A DNA stretch of 33,930 bases from Candidatus Parcubacteria bacterium (GTDB lineage: Bacteria > Patescibacteriota > Patescibacteriia > Magasanikbacterales > UBA922). A model generated the notes under the pieces. That model ran no database searches. It was not told the origin of the DNA and saw nothing but the letters and a program-made list of their open reading frames with translations. The translations under genes were made by a program, and so were the position numbers. Each line of letters opens with the position of its first letter. Within the stretch, counting starts at the first letter, position 1. The DNA lies in NCBI GenBank assembly GCA_018646705.1, contig JABGUG010000033.1:1-33930 (forward strand), read 5' to 3'. Shown in pieces: positions 26,031-33,930 of the stretch.

Positions 26031-27053
26031 ATGAAAAAAGCACTCATCACAGGGATTACTGGCCAAGATGGATCATACTTGGTCGAACTCTTATTAGAAA
26101 AAGGTTACGAGGTTCACGGAATCATCCGTCGTTCTAGTAGTTTTAATACTGATCGAATCGATCATATTTATCGAGATCCTCATGAAAAAGGTGTAAAAAT
26201 GTTTTTGCATTATGGAGATTTGTCTGACGCGAGTAATATAGAGCGTATTTTGAAAAAAGTTAAACCTGATGAAGTCTATAATCTTGGAGCACAGAGTCAT
26301 GTTCGTGTAAGTTTTGACACACCAGTTTATACAGGTGATGTGGTTGGGTTAGGCACACTTCGTTTGCTAGAGGCAATTAGGAATTCAGGCATTGAAACAA
26401 AATTTTATCAAGCTTCTAGTTCTGAAATGTTTGGTAAAGTTCGTGAAGTTCCACAAAAGGAAACAACGCCATTTTATCCACGCTCCCCATATGGTTGTGC
26501 AAAGGTTTTTGCATATTGGACCACAATAAATTATCGTGAAAGCTATGACATGTTTGCATGCAACGGGATTCTCTTTAATCACGAATCTCCTAGGCGTGGT
26601 GGTACATTTGTTACTAAAAAGATTGTGGACGGTCTTATCAATATAAAAGAAGGAAAACAAGAGACTTTATTTTTAGGAAATTTAGATTCAAAACGTGATT
26701 GGGGTTATGCCAAAGAATACATGGAGGCAATTTGGCTTATGCTTCAGCAAGACAAGCCCGATGACTTTGTAATTGCTACTGGCGAGACACACAGCCCAAG
26801 AGAGTTTGTCGAAGAATCTTGTAAATTGTTAGATATCGATTTGGAATGGACAGGAAAAGGTCTCAAAGAGAAAGGAAGAGATAAGAAAAGTGGTAAGACT
26901 ATTATTGAGATCGATTCAAAATATTTCAGACCAACTGAAGTTGATTTGCTTATTGGCGATGGGTCAAAAGCAAAGAAGGTCTTGGACTGGGAACCAAAAG
27001 TAAGATTTAAGGATCTAGTTAAGATTATGGTGGATGATAGGTTGGCAAAATAG
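26031..27053 (+). CDS. gmd: GDP-mannose 4,6-dehydratase
   Basis: [84 protein letters not shown]. Confidence 0.95.
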   Translation: MKKALITGITGQDGSYLVELLLEKGYEVHGIIRRSSSFNTDRIDHIYRDPHEKGVKMFLHYGDLSDASNIERILKKVKPDEVYNLGAQSHVRVSFDTPVYTGDVVGLGTLRLLEAIRNSGIETKFYQASSSEMFGKVREVPQKETTPFYPRSPYGCAKVFAYWTTINYRESYDMFACNGILFNHESPRRGGTFVTKKIVDGLINIKEGKQETLFLGNLDSKRDWGYAKEYMEAIWLMLQQDKPDDFVIATGETHSPREFVEESCKLLDIDLEWTGKGLKEKGRDKKSGKTIIEIDSKYFRPTEVDLLIGDGSKAKKVLDWEPKVRFKDLVKIMVDDRLAK

Positions 27054-27099
27054 TTTTTTGAGATAGCTATGTTAAGCGAAGCGTAAGTAAGGATATATT

Positions 27100-29802
27100 A
27101 TGTGGAAAAACAACTGGAATAAAAGACGTTTTAAGATCTTGTCTTTTTTGGTATTAATTATAACAATATCATTTTTTTTTATTACTCCAGTTATAGTGCA
27201 GACTGTTTTATCAAGAGAAGCCAAGCTAAATTTCATCGATAAAATAGGGATAGAAAGATATGAGAAAATGAAGCGAGTGTTTTTTTCAGTTTCAAATTTA
27301 AAATATTCAGCATTACGAATGAAGAATAGCGATATTCCACAAGTGTATTTATATGCAGAGTCAGGAGACTTAAGTAAAATTACAGAAAATATAACGCAGG
27401 TTTCTTCGAGAAAAAAAATAAAAGGAACAATGAACTATGATGATAAGGAATACAGTATCCTTATGAAGGTAAAGGGTGGTGGTGAGACTCATTGGCAAAA
27501 TGATAAAAAATCTTGGGGAGTTATTGCAGATGATACATTATTTGAAGGACAGCAAAGGGTCGATTTTATTATTGCTAGAGACAGGGGGTTTTTACAAGAG
27601 GCATATAGTAATTTTATAGCACAGAAAATGGGCTTGATTACCCCTCAGTATAGATTTATTGATTTATTTATAAATGATGAGAGGCAGGGTCTATATTTTG
27701 AACTTGAGCATTGGTCAAAAGAGGCTGTGGAAAAAGCAGGCTTGACTGGAGACACAAATTTTTATGGAGACGCTGGATCCTTGCAAGATAGTTATGTTGA
27801 ACCACAAAAGTATACGAAGAATCCACATGATGAAAGAGATACAACTACAGACTTGTTTACTTTGGAACAGATAGCAAATCATCCTGATGATAAATATTTT
27901 TGGGATAATATTTTTTCTATTATCGACAAAGAAAACTTTTTTATATGGCAGTCTCACTCCGTTATTTTGCGAAGCGCACATCAGCATAGTGGTAATAACG
28001 TGAAACTATACTTTAATAACACGAAGGGCTTGTTTGAGTTTTTTCCATGGGATATTAATGCAGAGGGAGATGAGTATATTTTTGGCGAGCAAGAGATATC
28101 TTATAATAAACTGGTGACACGTATACTGAAGAACCCTAGATTTATGTATGAAAGAAATAAGGCATTGTATGGGTTTATTAAAGATAAAGATTTATGGAAA
28201 GATGGGGGAGAGTATTATAAGGATTTGAAAAAAGATATTAAACCGTCCTTAGCAAAAGATTCATTGAAAACACTAAGTACAAAATCAGCCTTTAGAATGA
28301 TAGATAATTTTGAAGATAATTTTGAAAATTGGCGTGATGAAATTGAGGATAAAATAGAGAAGGGTGGTTTAGAGGTTCGTGTAGATTTTTCTGATAAAAA
28401 AAGTACTATTGTATTAACAAATAATTATATAAGCCCGGTAAATATCGAAAGAATTTTATTTTTTTATAAAGATAAACAATCTATTCCTAATAAAAGAATA
28501 ATCTTAACAAATAGCGGTGGCCACATATTGAGAGATTTTGTGTGCGATGAAGAAGAGTTGGTGTGTTCTGTAGGTTTTGAAGATGAATTATTAATTTTTT
28601 CTGATAGGGAAATTATTGAAGATGAGGTTGGGGCACTGTCTTTTTTGAAAAGTATATCACCTGAGCACTATCTTGAAATTTCTGGAGACATAGGTGATTT
28701 CGATCATGTTATGCTAGAGTCTAAGAATTCTGTTACAGGTAAAAAAACAAAAGACAAAAATACTCAAATTATCTATATAGACAATAAACAATTTGAAAAT
28801 TTAAAAGATATAAACATGAGTGCGGTTAGTTTTTCATCTCGACATAAATCTTTTTTATTACATGGAGACAGTGAGCTTTCAATTGGTCCTGGTTCATTCT
28901 TTTTTGACAAAAATGTTATTATTCCAAAAGAGACGATATTGACTATACAGCCAAACACTACACTAACATTTAAAAAAGATGTTTCACTTTTATCATATAG
29001 TCCTGTACATGCAGAAGGTTTAACGCACAAGTCTATTAAGGTTGTGTTAGACGGAGGAATATTTGGTATTGTTACAGCGCCTGAAAAAAGTACTTTTAAA
29101 AATTGTGTATTTTATGGTGGTGGGCAATCAGCTATCAATGGTATTTTTTTGAGCGGTATGTTGTCTTCCTATCATTCAGATATTAATATTGAAAAGTGTG
29201 AATTTAGAGATGCAAGTGGGGACGACGCTGTAAATGCAAAATACTCAAAAATAGAAGTAGAAGATAACATATTTCATTATAATGCATTTGATGCCTTAGA
29301 TGTTGATTTTGCAAAAAAAGATAGCTATATTTCAAAAAATATTTTTATAAATAATGGTAATGATAGTATAGATTTGAGCGGATCATTTATTGATATTAAG
29401 AATAATCAAATAAGTTCATCTGGTGATAAATGTGTGAGTGTTGGTGAAAAATCAATCGTTTTATTGGATTCAAACATGTTACAGAAATGCAGTATTGGCG
29501 TTGCTGTGAAAGACAGCTCTGAAGTAATAATATCAAATAATATAATAGTTAATAACGATGAAGGGGTTTCAATGTACCAAAAGAAAGAAATCTTTGGAGG
29601 TGGTAAATCTGCCTTGTATAATAATGTGTTTTGGGATAATATTATTGACTTGAAAAAGGATAGTTTTTCTGATATTATTGATTGTGAATCAAATATAGTA
29701 AATAGTGCTGAATGCAGGGAAAATATCAATACAGAGCCTATATTTGATGAAAATTATACTATATTGAACATTAGTGAGATAGAGATTTTTTATAGAGATT
29801 AA
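27100..29802 (+). CDS. CotH-kinase-like domain protein with C-terminal right-handed beta-helix
   Basis: N-terminal TM; KVKGGGETHWQNDKKSWGV; HSGNNVKLYFNNTKGLFEFFPWDINAEGDE (CotH-like PWD motif); C-terminal NIFHYNAFDALDVDFAKKDSYISKNIFINNGNDSIDLSGSFIDIKNNQISSSGD repeats. Confidence 0.8.
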   Translation: MWKNNWNKRRFKILSFLVLIITISFFFITPVIVQTVLSREAKLNFIDKIGIERYEKMKRVFFSVSNLKYSALRMKNSDIPQVYLYAESGDLSKITENITQVSSRKKIKGTMNYDDKEYSILMKVKGGGETHWQNDKKSWGVIADDTLFEGQQRVDFIIARDRGFLQEAYSNFIAQKMGLITPQYRFIDLFINDERQGLYFELEHWSKEAVEKAGLTGDTNFYGDAGSLQDSYVEPQKYTKNPHDERDTTTDLFTLEQIANHPDDKYFWDNIFSIIDKENFFIWQSHSVILRSAHQHSGNNVKLYFNNTKGLFEFFPWDINAEGDEYIFGEQEISYNKLVTRILKNPRFMYERNKALYGFIKDKDLWKDGGEYYKDLKKDIKPSLAKDSLKTLSTKSAFRMIDNFEDNFENWRDEIEDKIEKGGLEVRVDFSDKKSTIVLTNNYISPVNIERILFFYKDKQSIPNKRIILTNSGGHILRDFVCDEEELVCSVGFEDELLIFSDREIIEDEVGALSFLKSISPEHYLEISGDIGDFDHVMLESKNSVTGKKTKDKNTQIIYIDNKQFENLKDINMSAVSFSSRHKSFLLHGDSELSIGPGSFFFDKNVIIPKETILTIQPNTTLTFKKDVSLLSYSPVHAEGLTHKSIKVVLDGGIFGIVTAPEKSTFKNCVFYGGGQSAINGIFLSGMLSSYHSDINIEKCEFRDASGDDAVNAKYSKIEVEDNIFHYNAFDALDVDFAKKDSYISKNIFINNGNDSIDLSGSFIDIKNNQISSSGDKCVSVGEKSIVLLDSNMLQKCSIGVAVKDSSEVIISNNIIVNNDEGVSMYQKKEIFGGGKSALYNNVFWDNIIDLKKDSFSDIIDCESNIVNSAECRENINTEPIFDENYTILNISEIEIFYRD

Positions 29803-29833
29803 GTAAGAAAATAATCACATACAAAATTATTAT

Positions 29834-30592
29834 ATGGCAGATTTAGATACATCAGAAAATATTAAATTGCATTTTCGTCGTTTTGAATGGAAGTATATTA
29901 TAGATAGAAAAATGATGCATAGGATAATAAGTGAACTTTCTACATATATGGAGTTGGATGATCATATAAGTACCGAGGCAAGAGATCGGGGCCCTCAGAA
30001 TGCGTTTTATATGGTGCGTAGTGTATATATGGATAATAGTGGTTTAGGATCATATCACGAGAAAATGGCCGGTTGTGATTTTCGAAAAAAAATGAGGGTA
30101 AGAACGTATGAAGGTGATGTTTCAGATGACACAAAGGTATTCGTTGAGATAAAGAGAAAGAAGGGAGACACTATTATCAAAGATCGTGTGGTAATGCCTT
30201 ATGGTTCTTGTCAGAATATTTTTGACCAAGGAGTATATAATCTAGACCAATTTCCTGTTGGAGATAGAGATTTTTTAAAGGAATTTTTGTGGACATACAA
30301 ACGTAATTGTATGCGACCGTTGCTAAACGTATCTTATAAGCGATGCCCCTTTGTAGATAAGGTTAGGAAAAGATTTAGAGTAACTTTTGATTATGATATA
30401 GATAGTGTTTTAGTGAATGGTGAAATTAATTTTCAAGGAGAGACTAATAAGAAAAGTGGTGATATTATTATGGAGGTGAAGTATGATGGTATGTTGCCAA
30501 GTTGGTTTTATAACATACTTAAAAAATATAGTTTATCTAGGTCATCATTCTCAAAATATTGTTTTGGTGTACAAAAAGTTTTTGATTTTTAA
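29834..30592 (+). CDS. VTC domain protein, putative polyphosphate polymerase
   Basis: FRRFEWKYIID, RSVYMDN, KMRVRTY, FVEIKRKK, IMEVKYDG: tunnel-fold basic/acidic motifs as in VTC domains. Confidence 0.8.
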   Translation: MADLDTSENIKLHFRRFEWKYIIDRKMMHRIISELSTYMELDDHISTEARDRGPQNAFYMVRSVYMDNSGLGSYHEKMAGCDFRKKMRVRTYEGDVSDDTKVFVEIKRKKGDTIIKDRVVMPYGSCQNIFDQGVYNLDQFPVGDRDFLKEFLWTYKRNCMRPLLNVSYKRCPFVDKVRKRFRVTFDYDIDSVLVNGEINFQGETNKKSGDIIMEVKYDGMLPSWFYNILKKYSLSRSSFSKYCFGVQKVFDF

Positions 30593-30615
30593 ATAATTTA
30601 TTTAAGTTTATATAT

Positions 30616-31299
30616 ATGGATACCTTATTACAAAGTCTTTCACAGGGAAGTTCTATGGGTTTATTTGATATCATTATTTCTATAGGGATTTCTTTTGCAC
30701 TCTCATTGTTCATTGCTTTTGTGTATAAATATACTCACAGGAGTGTTTCTTATTCGCGTACATTTTTGAATAGTCTTATCATAATTTCTACAGTTGTTAG
30801 TGTCATTATGATTATAATAGGTGGGAATGTAGCGGTAGCTTTTGGTGTTTTTGGTGCATTGAGTCTTATTCGTTTTAGAACAGCAGTAAAAGACCCAAGA
30901 GACATGGCATTCATGTTTTTTGTGATAGCCGTTGGTATGGCAAGTGGAATTGGAAGATACGACATAGCTATAATCAGTACATTTTTGATTTGTCTCATTA
31001 TTTTCTTATTGAACAGATACAACTTCGGAAGTACACAGCATAGTGATTATATACTCACTTTTTCTCTTGATTCAAATGGCGGTGCTAGCGATATATATAA
31101 ACCAATTTTCAAAAGATTTGTTGATATAGAGCAACTATTAAATGTACACACAAAGCAAGCCGGAAAAATTATGCATTTTACATTTAGTTTGAAGTTTAAA
31201 GACGAACACAAGATTGATGATTTTGTGAAACAACTTGATATGACACAAGGCGTTAGTCAGGTCGACATCCTTTCAACAAAAGATGATATAGAGTATTAG
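30616..31299 (+). CDS. DUF4956-like integral membrane protein
   Basis: Several TMs, GGNVAVAFGVFGALSLIRFRTAVKDPRDMAFMFFVIAVGMASGIGRY; adjacent to the VTC gene. Confidence 0.8.
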   Translation: MDTLLQSLSQGSSMGLFDIIISIGISFALSLFIAFVYKYTHRSVSYSRTFLNSLIIISTVVSVIMIIIGGNVAVAFGVFGALSLIRFRTAVKDPRDMAFMFFVIAVGMASGIGRYDIAIISTFLICLIIFLLNRYNFGSTQHSDYILTFSLDSNGGASDIYKPIFKRFVDIEQLLNVHTKQAGKIMHFTFSLKFKDEHKIDDFVKQLDMTQGVSQVDILSTKDDIEY

Positions 31300-31334
31300 T
31301 AATAAAAATATTTATAGCGTATACTTAATATATT

Positions 31335-32270
31335 ATGGATAAAGACTCAAAAATATATGTAGCAGGGCATAACGGAATGGTTGGTTCTGCAATTGTAAGA
31401 AAATTACAATCAGATGGCTATACAAACTTTGTTTTTCGTACGAGCAAAGAGCTTGATTTGCGTGACCAAAATGCCACAGCAGATTTTTTTGCTACTGAAA
31501 AACCAGAGTATGTTTTTTTGGCTGCTGCAAAAGTCGGTGGAATACTTGCCAACAGAGAACAAAAAGGCGAGTATTTTTATGACAATACAATAATTGAATT
31601 AAATGTCATACATAATGCGTATACAAATGGAGTGAAGAAGTTATTCTTCTTAGGAAGTAGTTGTATATATCCAAAATTTGCAGAGCAGCCAATCAAGGAA
31701 GAATATCTCATGACAGGACATTTAGAGCCAACAAATGATGCATATGCCGTTGCAAAGATCGCAGGAATTCAGATGTGCAAGGCATATTATGAACAATATG
31801 GTTTCAAATCTATTTCAGTCATGCCGTGTAATCTGTATGGACCCGGAGACAATTTTGACCCCAAAACATCTCATGTGTTACCAGCCTTGTTACAAAAGGT
31901 AGTTGAGGCGAAAGAAAATGGTGACAAGGAGATTGTGATGTGGGGTACTGGAAAACCAAAAAGAGAGTTTTTATATGTAGATGATGTCGCTAGTGCCTGT
32001 GTGTTTCTAATGAATAGCGATGTTGAAAATGACATATTTAACATAGGTATGGGAGATGATATTGCAATTAAAGATCTTCTTACATTAATTTGTGAAATTG
32101 TAGGATTTGATGGTGAAATAAAAAATGATTTAGATAAACCCGATGGAACACCGCGTAAGTTGTTGGATGTTGGCAAGTTGCATAACCTTGGATGGAAACA
32201 CAAAATTGAACTAAAAGAAGGAATAGAAAAACTATATGCTTGGTATATAGAGCATAGAGATAAAAAATAA
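31335..32270 (+). CDS. fcl: GDP-L-fucose synthase
   Basis: KIYVAGHNGMVGSAIVRKL; LGSSCIYPKFAEQPIKEEYLMTGHLEPTNDAYAVAKIAGIQMC. Confidence 0.94.
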   Translation: MDKDSKIYVAGHNGMVGSAIVRKLQSDGYTNFVFRTSKELDLRDQNATADFFATEKPEYVFLAAAKVGGILANREQKGEYFYDNTIIELNVIHNAYTNGVKKLFFLGSSCIYPKFAEQPIKEEYLMTGHLEPTNDAYAVAKIAGIQMCKAYYEQYGFKSISVMPCNLYGPGDNFDPKTSHVLPALLQKVVEAKENGDKEIVMWGTGKPKREFLYVDDVASACVFLMNSDVENDIFNIGMGDDIAIKDLLTLICEIVGFDGEIKNDLDKPDGTPRKLLDVGKLHNLGWKHKIELKEGIEKLYAWYIEHRDKK

Positions 32271-32275
32271 TAAAT

Positions 32276-33244
32276 ATGAAAAAAGCACTTATATTTGGAA
32301 TTTGTGGTCAAGACGCGGCATATATGTCCCAATTATTGTTGGACAAAGGCTATGAAGTTCATGGAGTAGGTAGATCAGTTACCCATGAAAGAATGTGGCG
32401 ATTAGATGATCTTGGGATAACTGACAAAATTAATATCTCCAGCGGAGACATTACCGATGCTTCTTATTTGGTTCAATTATTTTCTGATTTACAACCAGAT
32501 GAGTGTTATAACTTTGCTGCAATTTCATTTATAGGACAATCATGGAAGACAGCAGAGACAACTTTAAATGTGAATACAACTGGTGTATTACATATTTTGG
32601 AAGCAATAAAAACTGTTTCGAAGCATACACGTATGTATCAAGCTGGAAGTTCTGAGATGTTTGGTCGCCCAGATACAAAAATTCAAGATGAGTCTACGCT
32701 TTGTAATCCATGTAATCCATATGGAGTATCAAAGCTAGCTGCATATAATTTGCTAAATATTTATAGGGATGCTTACGGTATATTTGCTGCAAATGCATAT
32801 TGCTATAATCATGAATCTCCTCTGCGCGGTATGGAGTATGTAACACGCAAAATTACTGATGGTGTTGCACGTATTTCTCTTGGAAAACAAAAAGAGCTTA
32901 GACTTGGTAATATTGAAGCGTCGAGAGACTGGGGACATGCAAAAGATTATGTTCAAGCAATGTGGGCAATGCTTCAGCAAGATAAACCAGATGATTATGT
33001 ACTTGCTACAGGAGAGACGCATAGCATAAAAGATCTACTCACCATTGCTTTTGCTCATGCAGGAGTGGATAATTGGGAGCAGTATGTGGTAGAGGATGAA
33101 CGATTTTATAGGCCACTAGAACCACATACACTATGTGGAAATAGTGCAAAGGCAAAAGAAAAATTACAGTGGGAACCAGCAACTTCATTTGAAACTTTGG
33201 TTCAGGAAATGGTTGATGCAGACATGAAGAGGCTTAAGGGCTAA
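32276..33244 (+). CDS. Second GDP-mannose 4,6-dehydratase family protein
   Basis: GICGQDAAYMSQLLLDKGYEVHGVGR; GSSEMFGRPDTKIQDEST; PYGVSKLAAYN; NHESPLRGMEYVTRKI. Confidence 0.88.
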   Translation: MKKALIFGICGQDAAYMSQLLLDKGYEVHGVGRSVTHERMWRLDDLGITDKINISSGDITDASYLVQLFSDLQPDECYNFAAISFIGQSWKTAETTLNVNTTGVLHILEAIKTVSKHTRMYQAGSSEMFGRPDTKIQDESTLCNPCNPYGVSKLAAYNLLNIYRDAYGIFAANAYCYNHESPLRGMEYVTRKITDGVARISLGKQKELRLGNIEASRDWGHAKDYVQAMWAMLQQDKPDDYVLATGETHSIKDLLTIAFAHAGVDNWEQYVVEDERFYRPLEPHTLCGNSAKAKEKLQWEPATSFETLVQEMVDADMKRLKG

Positions 33245-33246
33245 TT

Positions 33247-33930
33247 ATGTTTAGAAAAATTCAAAAAGGTATAGAAGTTCTTAAAAATAACTTATTTAAT
33301 AGAAATAAGCTTATTTTTATTTCAGAACCAATTAATTGGGTTATAGAAGAAATTTGTTTTGAACTTATTAGCAACATAAATAAAAAATATTCCATAAAAT
33401 CAAACATAAGCTACTCACCAATTTTTTTGAAAAATAAAGTCTTACATTTTTCAAGCATAGCTACATTAGTAAAAGGGGATAGGGTCGTTAATTTTAATGA
33501 TTCAAATAAGTCAGTTTTAAGCTGGTATCATGTGTTGCCTGATGATAAGAGAATTCCTTTTATTCCAGAACTGAATAATAAGATAAATTTTGTACATACA
33601 TCATGCCGTACTACGCAAGATGATTTAATTAAACATGGTTTTGATACAAAAAAAGTAGTTTTAATCCCAGAAGGAATAAAGCTAGATAATTTTGAAGTTT
33701 TTTCTGAAAAACAAAAAGATGAAATTAAAGAAGAATTACATTTACCAAAAAATAAAGTTATTATTGGCTCATTTCAAAAAGATGGGCATGGATGGAAAGA
33801 AGGTCTTGAGCCAAAGGAGGAGAAAGGTCCTGATGTCTTTTGCGATGTCATAGAAAAGTTATCACAAAAATTTGATATACATGTTTTACTAACAGGACCA
33901 GCCCGAGGTTATGTAAAAAATAGATTGGAA
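33247..33930 (+). CDS. Partial glycosyltransferase (GT4-like), truncated by window end
   Basis: Open frame from ATG 33247 to the edge (228 codons, not in the ORF track); FVHTSCRTTQDDLIKHGFDTKKVVLIPEGIKLDNF...NKVIIGSFQKDG...GPDVFCDVIEKLSQKFDIHVLLTGPARGYVKNRLE. Confidence 0.75.
   Translation, partial: MFRKIQKGIEVLKNNLFNRNKLIFISEPINWVIEEICFELISNINKKYSIKSNISYSPIFLKNKVLHFSSIATLVKGDRVVNFNDSNKSVLSWYHVLPDDKRIPFIPELNNKINFVHTSCRTTQDDLIKHGFDTKKVVLIPEGIKLDNFEVFSEKQKDEIKEELHLPKNKVIIGSFQKDGHGWKEGLEPKEEKGPDVFCDVIEKLSQKFDIHVLLTGPARGYVKNRLE

Noticed and set aside
31871-32332. Minus-strand ORF of 153 aa and other antisense ORFs (e.g. 5087-5506, 13060-13440, 25501-25842)
   Set aside because: Each lies wholly or almost wholly opposite confidently assigned coding sequences and has low-complexity or non-protein-like composition; these are shadow ORFs.

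Overview
The window is low-GC, gene-dense bacterial DNA. It looks like a Candidate Phyla Radiation/Patescibacteria (Parcubacteria-like) cell-surface locus; this is inferred from gene content only. It has four parts. (1) The 3' part of a GC-rich, hairpin-dense non-coding RNA of unknown family (1-300, terminator 325-358). (2) Surface glycan genes: three O-antigen-ligase/Wzy-like membrane proteins (two with TPR tails), at least six glycosyltransferases, two adjacent radical SAM proteins, two Gmd paralogs and a GDP-fucose synthase. (3) An ECF sigma factor, a DUF5667-like membrane protein and a 1.2-kaa modular S-layer-like protein. The last is preceded by a ~300-nt, almost continuously base-paired 5' leader with a duplicated hairpin showing a compensatory change, a possible three-way junction and crossing helices next to the ribosome-binding site. 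(4) A CotH-kinase/beta-helix, VTC (polyphosphate polymerase-like) and DUF4956-like cassette inside the GDP-fucose genes. The best candidates for something undescribed are the structured leader of the S-layer gene (14081-14378), the palindrome/heptamer-array/small-RNA intergenic complex (11119-12087), an octanucleotide repeat able to phase-switch a glycosyltransferase (24053-24084), the CotH-VTC-DUF4956 cassette, and the contrast between near-leaderless genes and the long S-layer leader. No tRNA, complete rRNA, transposase or CRISPR array was recognised. All family names come from reading motifs; no searches were run.
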